A stretch of DNA of 8,732 bases from Candidatus Stahliibacteriota bacterium (lineage in GTDB: Bacteria; Hydrothermota; Tepidihabitantia; SM23-42): the NCBI GenBank assembly GCA_004376785.1, contig SOIY01000196.1:1-8732 (forward strand), in the 5' to 3' direction. The position numbers and the translations under genes were made by a program. A model generated the notes under the pieces. The model did not search any database. It saw nothing but the letters and a program-made list of their open reading frames with translations, and was not told the DNA's origin. Shown in pieces: positions 1 to 6,289 of the stretch (position 1 is its first letter; each line of letters starts with the position of its first letter).

Positions 1-234
1 AAACCAGTGATTGCCTCAAATGCCGGCGGTATTACTGACATAGTAGACAATGAAATCAATGGAATACTTGTATTACCTGGCGATGTCAAAGCACTTGCCC
101 AAGCAATAAAGAGGCTTGCAAAAAATACTGGATTGCGCCAAAAAATGGGTAAAGAAGCGAAGAAGAGCATTGACGAAAAGTTCAATTGGGATAAAATTGT
201 GAATAGATTGATTTGTCTATATAATAACAGATAG
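1..234 (+). CDS. Glycosyltransferase family 4, C-terminal fragment
   Basis: This is the last 77 codons of a gene that begins outside the window; the frame is open from base 1 (K-P-V-I-A-S...). The reading GGITDIVDNEINGILVLPGD is the sugar-nucleotide-binding region near the C-terminus of GT4-type (GT-B fold) glycosyltransferases. In that family the pattern is GG..E-I-V...NG.LV.PGD, followed by helices with a 'L...MG..A' motif (here LRQKMGKEAKK) and an aromatic 'F-W' (FNWDKIV) before the end. Asp replaces the usual Glu in the E-I-V position (TDIV). Such enzymes move a sugar from a nucleotide or lipid donor onto glycans, lipids or small molecules; the acceptor cannot be told from this fragment. 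The stop is 21 bases before scpB, so the two are probably co-transcribed. The GTG at base 7 should not be taken as a start. Confidence 0.85.
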   Translation, partial: KPVIASNAGGITDIVDNEINGILVLPGDVKALAQAIKRLAKNTGLRQKMGKEAKKSIDEKFNWDKIVNRLICLYNNR

Positions 235-255
235 ATATACTGCAAGGAGAAATGC

Positions 256-924
256 ATGAGCAATCACAATATGAAAAGTGCAATTGAGGCATTGCTAATT
301 GCAACAGATATACCGTTAACTTTAAAAAAGATAATTGAAATAACCAATTTGTCTGAAGATGAGATTAGAAAATATGTTGATGAATTGAATCAGGAGTACC
401 GAATCTCAGAACGGTCATTTGAGATCAAGGAGATTGCAGGTGGATTTCAGATCTATACGCTACCAGTATTTGCTGATTGGGTAAGTGCATTGCATGAGTA
501 CAAGAGCAGACTTTCCAAGGCAGCACTTGAGACCTTAGCAATAATTGCATATCACCAACCAATTACAAGACCTGAAATAGAAAAATTACGCGGTGTTGAT
601 TCAACCTGGATTCTTTATACACTTTTACAAAAGGGGTTGATTAAAACGAGTGGACGGTTACCAGTACCTGGTAGGCCAATAAAATATGCCACAACAAAAG
701 AATTTTTAAGGTACTTTGGGATCAAAGATTTGAATGATCTTCCAAGAGAAGAAGATTTTGGCGAAAGAGTAGCAAGCAGTATCGGCGAAGAAATGGCACA
801 TGAACCTGATGCTCTTAGCCCTGGCGAAAAAACAAGTGAAATAAACGATGAAACTGTAGAGGATGAAAAGGATGAGGGTTTTGATGAGATTACAGACAGC
901 ATAATTGCCGACGACCAAAACTGA
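256..924 (+). CDS. scpB: Segregation and condensation protein B
   Basis: ScpB is the kleisin-associated (kite) subunit of the SMC-ScpAB condensin complex that compacts and separates chromosomes. The 222-aa product has two winged-helix regions (about residues 5-80 and 85-165). It carries the family's diagnostic stretch: LAIIAYHQPITRPEIEKLRG, then a GVDSTWILYTLLQKGLI helix, then PGRPIKYATTKEFLRYFGI and LNDLP. In most family members the helix begins GV(N/D)S. A strong ribosome binding site, AAGGAGA at 244-250, lies 5 bases before the chosen ATG. After about residue 170 the protein has a long acidic tail rich in Asp and Glu, as in many ScpB proteins. The usual neighbour scpA is not immediately upstream; a glycosyltransferase is there instead. 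Family assignment is secure; the exact length of the tail has no functional reading. Confidence 0.96.
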   Translation: MSNHNMKSAIEALLIATDIPLTLKKIIEITNLSEDEIRKYVDELNQEYRISERSFEIKEIAGGFQIYTLPVFADWVSALHEYKSRLSKAALETLAIIAYHQPITRPEIEKLRGVDSTWILYTLLQKGLIKTSGRLPVPGRPIKYATTKEFLRYFGIKDLNDLPREEDFGERVASSIGEEMAHEPDALSPGEKTSEINDETVEDEKDEGFDEITDSIIADDQN

Positions 925-950
925 GTATTTTTCAATGTACTGAAACACTA

Positions 951-1598
951 ATGAATCGTGTAAAAGAAAATATCAAAAAGTTTCTCCTTAATTATAACGT
1001 TAAGATTGTCGGTTTTGGCAAAATCCCCGAAGATATTAAGCCACTTGAAATAGGAGAGAACCTGCCTAGAGCAATTGTTTTTGGTTATCCACTCTCAAAA
1101 TCTGTTTTAGATACAATAAAAGACCGTCCCACCTTAATCTATAAGCATCATTATAAAACAGTTAACTGGATTTTAGACCAGACCGCATACCACCTGGTTC
1201 GCCTTATAGAAGAAAAAGGCAAAAGAGCTATTGCAATACCAGCATCTCAGACAGTCGATTGGGAAACTCAAAAGGGTCATATATCTCACAAAAAATTGGC
1301 AAAAGAGGCTGGTCTGGGATTCATTGGAAGAAGCGGTTTGCTCATTCATCCTATATTTGGCGCACAGGTTCGTTATGTCTCAATACTTACTGATTTAAAT
1401 TTTGAACCTGATCAAATAAGCAATGCAGATTGCGGAGCGTGTCGAAAATGTATTGAGGCATGTCCAGCTAATGCAATAACTGCAGATGGTGTAGATTTAT
1501 CTTGCTGCCTTTCACAACTAAAAGAGTTCTCGAAAATTAGAGGCATTGGTCAGTATATATGTGGTATATGTGTTAAAGTTTGTAATGGCAGAAATTAA
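951..1598 (+). CDS. QueG-like double 4Fe-4S cluster protein (short)
   Basis: The 215-aa product matches the core of the epoxyqueuosine reductase (QueG, COG1600) superfamily. The N-terminal part is the QueG-type flavin/corrinoid-like fold. It includes KEAGLGFIGRSGLLIHP at about 118-134 (QueG: GLGWIGKN.LLI.P) and SILTDLNFEPD at 144-154. Then comes a bacterial ferredoxin motif C161-x2-C164-x2-C167-x3-C171-P and a second cluster set from C185/C186, C204, C207 and C211. QueG enzymes are usually well over 300 residues. This protein stops right after the second cluster, and its last Cys is followed by Asn, not Pro. It may be a short paralogue with another redox role, but queD and queC downstream make a queuosine link plausible. 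No clear ribosome binding site precedes the ATG. The 3' end overlaps the next gene by 14 bases, implying translational coupling. Superfamily sure, substrate unsure. Confidence 0.78.
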   Translation: MNRVKENIKKFLLNYNVKIVGFGKIPEDIKPLEIGENLPRAIVFGYPLSKSVLDTIKDRPTLIYKHHYKTVNWILDQTAYHLVRLIEEKGKRAIAIPASQTVDWETQKGHISHKKLAKEAGLGFIGRSGLLIHPIFGAQVRYVSILTDLNFEPDQISNADCGACRKCIEACPANAITADGVDLSCCLSQLKEFSKIRGIGQYICGICVKVCNGRN

Positions 1599-2148
1599 AG
1601 AACCTAAAAAAGTCTTATTGTTAATTGGGCTGATTTTTGTAAAGGACTTCGAACTTAATAAAGTATTAAATGAATTAAAGAATGATTTAGGCAATATCTT
1701 AATGAAATCTAACACTATACCTTTTACGCACACGATATATTACAATAAAGAAATGGGTGACAAACTTATGAGAAAGTGGATCGTGTTTGACAAATTGATT
1801 ACACCTGATATTCTTGTTAAGGTAAAACATACAACTAATGATATTGAGAAAAAATATTTGAATGATAAAAATGGCAGGAAGATAAATATTGACCCGGGTG
1901 TTTTATCTTTGAGCAATTTAATTCTTGCCTCAACCAAAGATTATTCGCACCGTATATATCTTGGTAAAGGTATATATGCAGAGGTGACACTTATCTATAA
2001 AAATAAAAATTTTAACCCATTAGAATGGACATACCCGGATCATCAGGAGAAAATTGCAATTGAATTTTTTGAAAAAGCGCGGGAGGCTTTAAAAAAAAGA
2101 TTGGGAAATCAATTTAGGAATTTAGGCGTTTACCCAAGCCCGTTATAA
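1585..2148 (+). CDS. DUF4416 family protein
   Basis: This 187-aa protein is a clear DUF4416 member, a family of unknown function found mostly in anaerobic and candidate-phylum bacteria. Visible family landmarks are the basic start MAEIKEPKKVLLLIGLIF, the TIYYNKEMGDKLMRKWIVFDKLI region near residues 51-75, KINIDPGVLSLSNLILASTKD at about 103-123, and HRIYLGKGIYAEVTLIY followed by F-x-P-L-E-W-T-Y-P-D. I place the start at the ATG at 1585, because members of the family begin with this M-x-x-I/K-x-P pattern. The in-frame ATG at 1546 would add 13 residues fully inside the previous gene. The start overlaps the upstream iron-sulphur gene by 14 bases, so translation is probably coupled. No signal peptide or membrane segment is seen. 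Its many conserved His, Asp, Tyr and Trp residues suggest an enzyme, but no function should be inferred. Confidence 0.9.
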   Translation: MAEIKEPKKVLLLIGLIFVKDFELNKVLNELKNDLGNILMKSNTIPFTHTIYYNKEMGDKLMRKWIVFDKLITPDILVKVKHTTNDIEKKYLNDKNGRKINIDPGVLSLSNLILASTKDYSHRIYLGKGIYAEVTLIYKNKNFNPLEWTYPDHQEKIAIEFFEKAREALKKRLGNQFRNLGVYPSPL

Positions 2149-2159
2149 ACGAGCTGGGT
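2132..2159 (+). other. Imperfect hairpin over the DUF4416 stop codon
   Basis: ACCCA (2132-2136) pairs with TGGGT (2155-2159), GC (2138-2139) with GC (2153-2154), and CGTT (2141-2144) with AACG (2148-2151). This leaves a 3-base loop, one bulged A and one C-A mismatch. The TAA stop (2146-2148) lies in the loop and inner stem. There is no real T-run afterwards, so it is not a convincing intrinsic terminator. It ends 15 bases before the queD ribosome binding site and could be an RNA-processing or attenuation element, or chance. Confidence 0.4.
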
Positions 2160-2185
2160 TTAGGTATTTAATATTAGGAGCAATC

Positions 2186-2545
2186 ATGTTTGATATTTCA
2201 GTTGAAGGAACATTTTCAGCAGCGCACCAGGTAAAAGGCTATCCTGGCGATTGTGCTGACATTCACGGACATACTTATCGTATTAGTATAAAGGTCAGGA
2301 CTAATAACCTAAATAAACTGGGTATGGCAATGGATTTTCGCCGTGTGAAAAAAGAGTTAAACAAAATACTTAAGAAATTAGACCACACAACCTTAAATAA
2401 ACTACCATTCTTTAAAAAACATAATGCCACTGCAGAATGGGTCGCAGTATATATATATAATGAAATGAAGAAAAAAATAAAAGCTATTACGTCAGTTACT
2501 GTGTGGGAAGGACCGGACAATACTGTCACATATTATGAAGCTTAG
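2186..2545 (+). CDS. queD: 6-carboxy-5,6,7,8-tetrahydropterin synthase
   Basis: QueD converts 7,8-dihydroneopterin triphosphate to 6-carboxytetrahydropterin, the second step (after GTP cyclohydrolase) towards preQ0 and queuosine. The 119-aa length is typical. The zinc ligands of the PTPS/QueD fold are visible: H14 in FSAAHQV, and H27 and H29 in DIHGHTY. The catalytic Cys is C23, four residues before the HxH as in QueD. The D66-H67 pair in KKLDHTTLN and E108 in VWEGPDN match the catalytic Asp/His and the substrate-anchoring Glu. The single Cys-x3-HGH spacing favours QueD over eukaryote-type PTPS. A ribosome binding site TAGGAG (2175-2180) is 5 bases before the ATG. The gene is 92 bases upstream of queC; a 61-bp repeat fills most of that gap. 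The enzyme is expected to be cytosolic. Confidence 0.95.
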   Translation: MFDISVEGTFSAAHQVKGYPGDCADIHGHTYRISIKVRTNNLNKLGMAMDFRRVKKELNKILKKLDHTTLNKLPFFKKHNATAEWVAVYIYNEMKKKIKAITSVTVWEGPDNTVTYYEA

Positions 2546-2566
2546 ATTGCCACGCCACGGAAAGAT

Positions 2567-2627
2567 GAAGTTAGGAAGTTCAGAGGTTCTGAATCTCACA
2601 TCTTCAAAACTTCGAAATTTCACGGGG
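2567..2627 (+). repeat. 61-bp dispersed repeat, copy 1 (queD-queC gap)
   Basis: This 61-bp block recurs at 3308-3368 with no gaps and six differences, all transitions. It opens with three imperfect 8-base units (GAAGTTAG, GAAGTTCA, GAGGTTCT) and ends in TTTCACGGGG. It can fold in more than one way. A small hairpin pairs GAGGTT (2583-2588) with AATCTC (2592-2597). A longer one pairs the second GAAGTT with AACTTC (2608-2613) plus GAGG with CTTC. It ends 10 bases before the queC ATG, so its GGGG may act as a weak ribosome binding site. Confidence 0.85.
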
Positions 2628-2637
2628 CTAAACGCGA

Positions 2638-3285
2638 ATGCCAGCAATTAAAATGAAAACTAAGAGTATCATCCTTCTATCCGGCGGTTTGGATTCTACT
2701 GTCAGTGCTGCTATTGCTACAAAAAGTACAAAACCACTTTTTGCTTTAACATTCGATTATGGGCAGCGCGCAGCAAAAATGGAAATTTCAGCATCAAAAA
2801 AAATCTGCAAGGCTCTACATATAAAGCATAAAGTTGTTAAAATACCTTTTTTCAAAGAATTCAAGAAACTTGTTTTGTTGCAATCCGGAAAAGAGGTTAA
2901 TGCTGAAAAATTCAATGAATTAAAAGATGTTTGGGTCCCCAATCGTAATGGACTATTTATTAATATTGCTGCATGTTATGCAGAATATTATGGCGCTGAT
3001 TTAATCATTACTGGGTTCAACCGCGAAGAAGCAGCACAATTCCCTGACAATAAACCGCAATTTATTGCTGCCATAAATCATTCACTAATGTTCAGTACAC
3101 TTAAAAAAGTGAAAGTAATAAGCTATGTATCAAATTATACAAAAAAGCAAATATACAAAATTGGATTGAGATACAAATCTCCTTTACAACATATCTATTC
3201 ATGCTATCTTGGCGAAAAAAAAATGTGCGGCAAATGCGCCTCGTGTAGGAGGTTAAAAAACATCATAAACGAATTAACCGAATGA
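2638..3285 (+). CDS. queC: 7-cyano-7-deazaguanine (preQ0) synthase
   Basis: QueC is the ATP-dependent enzyme that turns 7-carboxy-7-deazaguanine and ammonia into preQ0. The N-terminal PP-loop LLSGGLDST (13-21) binds ATP, as in other N-type ATP pyrophosphatases. The FDYGQRA motif near residue 40 and the VPNRNGLFINIAACYAEYYGAD region near 98-119 are QueC signatures. The C-terminus has the zinc ligands: a Cys in YSCYLGEKK followed by C-G-x-C-x-x-C (MCGKCASC). The substrate-site stretch reads GFNREEAAQFPDN where the commonest QueC form is G.N..D.SGYPDCR, a variant of that loop. Two starts are possible: ATG 2638 (215 aa, used here), or ATG 2653, which gives the more typical M-K-x-K-S-I-I-L-L-S-G-G opening. 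Neither has a strong ribosome binding site. The gene is bracketed by two copies of a 61-bp repeat. Confidence 0.94.
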   Translation: MPAIKMKTKSIILLSGGLDSTVSAAIATKSTKPLFALTFDYGQRAAKMEISASKKICKALHIKHKVVKIPFFKEFKKLVLLQSGKEVNAEKFNELKDVWVPNRNGLFINIAACYAEYYGADLIITGFNREEAAQFPDNKPQFIAAINHSLMFSTLKKVKVISYVSNYTKKQIYKIGLRYKSPLQHIYSCYLGEKKMCGKCASCRRLKNIINELTE

Positions 3286-3307
3286 TAATGAATACCGCAG
3301 CAATCTC

Positions 3308-3368
3308 GAAGTTGGGAAGTTTAGAGGTTCTGAACCTCATATCCTCAAAACTTCAAAATTTCACGGGG
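3308..3368 (+). repeat. 61-bp dispersed repeat, copy 2 (queC-deoA gap)
   Basis: Same length and orientation as the copy at 2567-2627, with 55 of 61 bases identical. Here the short hairpin GAGGTT/AACCTC (3324-3329 with 3333-3338) is fully Watson-Crick, whereas copy 1 has a G-T pair. The competing long hairpin pairs GAAGTTTAGAGG (3316-3327) with CCTCAAAACTTC (3343-3354) with a single mismatch. It lies 23 bases after queC and 89 bases before deoA. The remaining 3369-3457 holds nothing I can name: no clear ribosome binding site and no convincing promoter. Confidence 0.85.
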
Positions 3369-3457
3369 ACAAAATCCCACCTGCCCTGAGTAAATGGAAT
3401 GGAAAGCAATATCAGAAAATTGGAAATTCTTTCGTTTTCATTCGTGAATTTGTTAAC

Positions 3458-4750
3458 ATGAATTGTATCGATCTTATCCGTAAAAAACGCGATGCCTACA
3501 AATTATCCAAAGAGGAAATTCGATATTTAATTTCAGAATATAGCAAAGGTAATATTCCTGATTATCAATTCTCAGCATTTTTAATGGCAGTATATTTTCA
3601 GGGCATGGATTTTCAAGAGACAACAAATTTAATGCAAGCAATGATGGATTCAGGCAAAAGCCTCGATCTGTCAAATATTAAAAAACCTAAGATTGATAAA
3701 CATTCTACAGGCGGGGTTGGTGATAAAGTATCACTTATTTTGGCTCCCTTGATGGCATCATGCGGTATCTGTGTCCCCATGATTTCGGGCAGGGGATTAG
3801 GACATACTGGTGGAACCCTTGATAAACTGGAATCAATCCCAGGGTTCAAAACTAATTTGAGTATAAAACAATTTAAATGTCAGCTCAAAAAAATTGGTGT
3901 AGCAATGATCGGACAGACTATTGAGATTGCCCCTGCAGATAAAAAAATGTATGCATTGAGAGATGTCACTGCAACTGTAGATTCAATCCCGCTAATATCT
4001 GCAAGCATCATGTCAAAAAAACTTGCCGAAGATCTTGATGGTCTTGTGCTTGATATAAAATTGGGCAACGGTGCCTTTATCAAGGATTATAAAAAGGCAA
4101 AAGAACTTGCTCAAACTATGATACAAATCAGTAAACGATCCAGTGTAAAAGTCATCACCATCTTAACTGATATGAATAATCCATTAGGCAATTATACAGG
4201 TAATTCCTTAGAGATTATAGAGACAATAGAGGCATTAAAGGGCAGGGGACCCGAAGATTTAATGGAAATAACCTTTGCACTTGCAAAGGCAATGCTCAAG
4301 CTCGCTAAAATCAAAGGTGGGAAAAAACTCCTTGAGAAAAAAATAGCAAGTGGCGGGGCATTAAATAAATTTAAAGAGATTATCCATTATCAGGGTGGTG
4401 ATGTCCGTGTTATTGAAGATTATTCACGTTTACCAGTAGCAAGAAATAGAATTAAAGTTAAAGCGCAAAAAACAGGTTATATAAATCATATTAATACCTT
4501 TGACATTGGTATGTTACTCGTACAATTAGGCGGAGGTAGATTCAAAAAAGAAGAAAAAATCGACCCATCATGTGGATTTAGGATTTACAAAAAAATCGGT
4601 GATTATGTAAAAAAAGGAGAGTGTTTAGTTAAAATCTTTTGTGATAACCGATCTAAAACAAGATCTGTAGTCAAACAAATGCATGATGTATTCACAATCA
4701 AAACAAAATTCTGCCGTAGAAAAACCCTGATTAGGGAGATTCTACATTGA
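3458..4750 (+). CDS. deoA: Thymidine / pyrimidine-nucleoside phosphorylase
   Basis: This 430-aa enzyme cleaves thymidine (or uridine and thymidine, if Pdp type) with phosphate to give the free base and (deoxy)ribose 1-phosphate in nucleoside salvage. The N-terminal alpha domain (MNCIDLIRKKRDAYKLSKEEI) is followed by the phosphate-binding KHSTGGVGDK (81-90). The family signature SGRGLGHTGGTLDKLE spans 110-125. The base-binding residues R168, S183 and K187 correspond to Arg171, Ser186 and Lys190 of the E. coli enzyme. The C-terminal PYNP domain follows (about 340-410, with GGGRFKKEEKIDPSCGF). Length and sequence fit either deoA or pdp; the specificity cannot be read here. The start matches the conserved family N-terminus, but there is no Shine-Dalgarno before it. 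Downstream a perfect palindrome separates it from a convergent gene. Synteny with queC is not an obvious pathway link. Confidence 0.93.
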   Translation: MNCIDLIRKKRDAYKLSKEEIRYLISEYSKGNIPDYQFSAFLMAVYFQGMDFQETTNLMQAMMDSGKSLDLSNIKKPKIDKHSTGGVGDKVSLILAPLMASCGICVPMISGRGLGHTGGTLDKLESIPGFKTNLSIKQFKCQLKKIGVAMIGQTIEIAPADKKMYALRDVTATVDSIPLISASIMSKKLAEDLDGLVLDIKLGNGAFIKDYKKAKELAQTMIQISKRSSVKVITILTDMNNPLGNYTGNSLEIIETIEALKGRGPEDLMEITFALAKAMLKLAKIKGGKKLLEKKIASGGALNKFKEIIHYQGGDVRVIEDYSRLPVARNRIKVKAQKTGYINHINTFDIGMLLVQLGGGRFKKEEKIDPSCGFRIYKKIGDYVKKGECLVKIFCDNRSKTRSVVKQMHDVFTIKTKFCRRKTLIREILH

Positions 4751-4758
4751 CACGTCTT

Positions 4759-4784
4759 GTTATTACGCCAATTGGCGTAATAAC
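4759..4784. terminator. Perfect 26-bp palindrome between convergent genes
   Basis: GTTATTACGCCAA is followed immediately by its exact reverse complement, so each arm is 13 bp with no spacer. In RNA the hairpin would have a stem of about 11 bp with a tetraloop. It lies 8 bases after the deoA stop and 11 bases beyond the stop of the - strand gene, the usual place for a bidirectional terminator. There is no clear T-run on either side, so a protein-binding palindrome or transcript-end stabiliser remains possible. Confidence 0.6.
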
Positions 4785-4795
4785 GTAATCAGAGT

Positions 4796-6133
4796 CTAAT
4801 CCCAGCGCGTAATGCCAAATTGTTCTGCCTTGCCATACTTTACAATAACTGCTTCGGATTTTCCTTGTAAAGTGCTTTCGATTGCAACACAGTCCTTTGA
4901 AAAAGCAGTGGGTTTACATATTCTGCCTTTGTCTTTATATCTTGTAGACCATGAATAAAAACCATTGGTATTATGTTTTAATATTAATACATCATGACCA
5001 GCCGTGCCTGTTATAAAAAAAGTACGGACAACTGTTTTTCTTCCATAATATAAAAATCCCGGGTACAGTATATAGGGTTCTACAGATTCGTTTTTCTTAC
5101 CCTTAAATGTATTGGTCCACAGTTCATTCCCCTCCCTGTCATATTTTATTGTCAGGATACTCGTATTACCCTGTTCATTTTCGCTACTACCTGTTACATA
5201 TACATTAGACGATTCATCCACGGTAATTGCTCTTGCCACATCATCCAGGCGTACACTATCAAAACGTTTTGCCCAGAGTAAATTGTTGTCCTTGTCATAT
5301 GCAACAGTTAAATAATCATTATTAGATTCATTACTAAAACTCGTTCCAGTCAGATAAACAGAGCCATCTACACCCATTTTTATATCAGCCAGGATATTTT
5401 CCTGCTCCGGGCTTTCGTATTTTGTGAGACTTAAAAAATTGCCCAGGCTACCATATCTCATAAAGAAAAAATCTTGGGTTTTTTCTAATGCACCGCCAAT
5501 AAGAATTTGATCACCTTTTCTAATATCGAATTTTAAATCACTGAAAACCAAAGAAGGATTATAATATTTCGTGAACCAGGCTAATTCACCAGACGGTTCG
5601 TACTTGGCAATAAAAATATTGATTGAATCTCTGGGATTGGTACTCCAACCAGCTATGTAGATATTCCCCTGATAATCTAATAATATTTTGCTCGTAATTT
5701 TGCCTGTGGATTCTTCTATAACCTTATCCCATTGAATATTACCAAGACTATCGTATTTGATCAAAACTACTTTTCTTATGCCATAAATATCATTAGCCTG
5801 GCAAAGAACGTAAATATCTGGAATAGTATCTAATGCATGTTCCTTGGTTACTAATATTGATTTACCTTGTGCCGCCTTAAGATATTGCTGTTCGTAAATC
5901 TTGTGCCACTCAAGCTCACCATTAGGATCATATTTTGCTGTAATGCAAAAAGGACCCTTATCAGTTGTCCAATGTGTTCCAGTTACATATGTCCCGGTTT
6001 TAGAAGAATAAATACTATTGATTCTGTAATTTCCTGTGCCTGCTGCATCAAATTTCCCTGTCCATTTAGTCTCCATTTCACTGCAGCATAAGAATAAAAG
6101 TATTGATATGGTTACATATATATGTTTTTTCAT
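4796..6133 (-). CDS. Predicted lipoprotein, SBBP-type beta-propeller
   Basis: This 445-aa protein starts with a lipoprotein-like signal: KKH, then a hydrophobic stretch (5-15) and Cys-Cys at 16-17. The lipobox is imperfect (L-F-L-C or F-L-C-C). The rest is a chain of about 50-residue repeats of the SBBP (seven-bladed beta-propeller) kind. Each contains an IYVTGTS-like strand, a (K/A)YD..GN..W turn, then a variable loop. The turn appears at about 67, 126, 177, 226, 278, 330 and 386, with a remnant at 432, giving seven blades plus a closing strand. Such proteins sit on the cell surface or in the periplasm; ligand and role are unknown, and no enzyme motif is visible. The start has no Shine-Dalgarno; a perfect TATAAT lies 6 bases upstream, so the mRNA may be leaderless. 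The gene is downstream of another membrane protein and separated from it by a MITE-like element. Confidence 0.8.
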   Translation of the reverse strand: MKKHIYVTISILLFLCCSEMETKWTGKFDAAGTGNYRINSIYSSKTGTYVTGTHWTTDKGPFCITAKYDPNGELEWHKIYEQQYLKAAQGKSILVTKEHALDTIPDIYVLCQANDIYGIRKVVLIKYDSLGNIQWDKVIEESTGKITSKILLDYQGNIYIAGWSTNPRDSINIFIAKYEPSGELAWFTKYYNPSLVFSDLKFDIRKGDQILIGGALEKTQDFFFMRYGSLGNFLSLTKYESPEQENILADIKMGVDGSVYLTGTSFSNESNNDYLTVAYDKDNNLLWAKRFDSVRLDDVARAITVDESSNVYVTGSSENEQGNTSILTIKYDREGNELWTNTFKGKKNESVEPYILYPGFLYYGRKTVVRTFFITGTAGHDVLILKHNTNGFYSWSTRYKDKGRICKPTAFSKDCVAIESTLQGKSEAVIVKYGKAEQFGITRWD

Positions 6134-6139
6134 AATAAA

Positions 6140-6167
6140 ATTATAATGATGAACTAATATTAGTTAA
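6140..6167 (-). promoter_or_regulatory. Candidate promoter of the propeller lipoprotein gene
   Basis: On the - strand a perfect TATAAT (6145-6140) has a 4/6 -35 match, TTAACT (6167-6162), at 16-base spacing. Transcription would begin around the ATG at 6133, which fits the lack of a ribosome binding site. The -35-like hexamer lies inside the left terminal repeat of the MITE-like element. AT-richness makes chance TATAAT matches common. Confidence 0.4.
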
Positions 6168-6283
6168 CCCCGCACTTTGTTTGACATACGCATACGGATA
6201 ATTCTTTTAAATTTTTATGGGTTCTGCAGAACCCATACGCACTGCATATACAATGAGTTAAACAAAGTGCGGGGTTAACTAAT
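6159..6283. mobile_element. MITE-like element with 24-bp perfect inverted ends
   Basis: The ends 6159-6182 and 6260-6283 are exact reverse complements over 24 bp (left end begins ATTAGTTAACCCCGCAC). Pairing extends inward a few more bases with one G-T. AACTAAT occurs directly outside both ends (6152-6158 and 6284-6290), which looks like a 7-bp target-site duplication. The terminal repeat itself ends in the same 7 bases on the right, so the boundary could be off by 7. Inside lies a perfect 22-bp palindrome at 6216-6237 (core TTCTGCAGAA) and a repeated CATACGCA (6185-6192, 6234-6241). No coding capacity, so it would need a transposase in trans. The right duplication supplies the last base of the upstream gene's stop, leaving that gene intact. 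Confidence 0.7.
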
Positions 6284-6289
6284 AACTAA

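Noticed and set aside
1546..1584. Longer DUF4416 start at ATG 1546
   Set aside because: The added 13 residues fall wholly within the upstream gene and do not resemble the family, which begins near MAEIKEP.
2132..2159. Intrinsic terminator between the DUF4416 gene and queD
   Set aside because: The stem is imperfect and is not followed by a T-run; the hairpin itself is kept as a low-confidence feature.
2546..3457. CRISPR array from the two 61-bp repeats
   Set aside because: Only two units about 740 bp apart with a gene between them, not short repeats with uniform spacers.
6181..6218. Perfect TTGACA at 6181 inside the MITE as a + strand promoter
   Set aside because: No -10 at acceptable spacing (GATAAT is only 10 bases away), and it points into the 3' end of a - strand gene.
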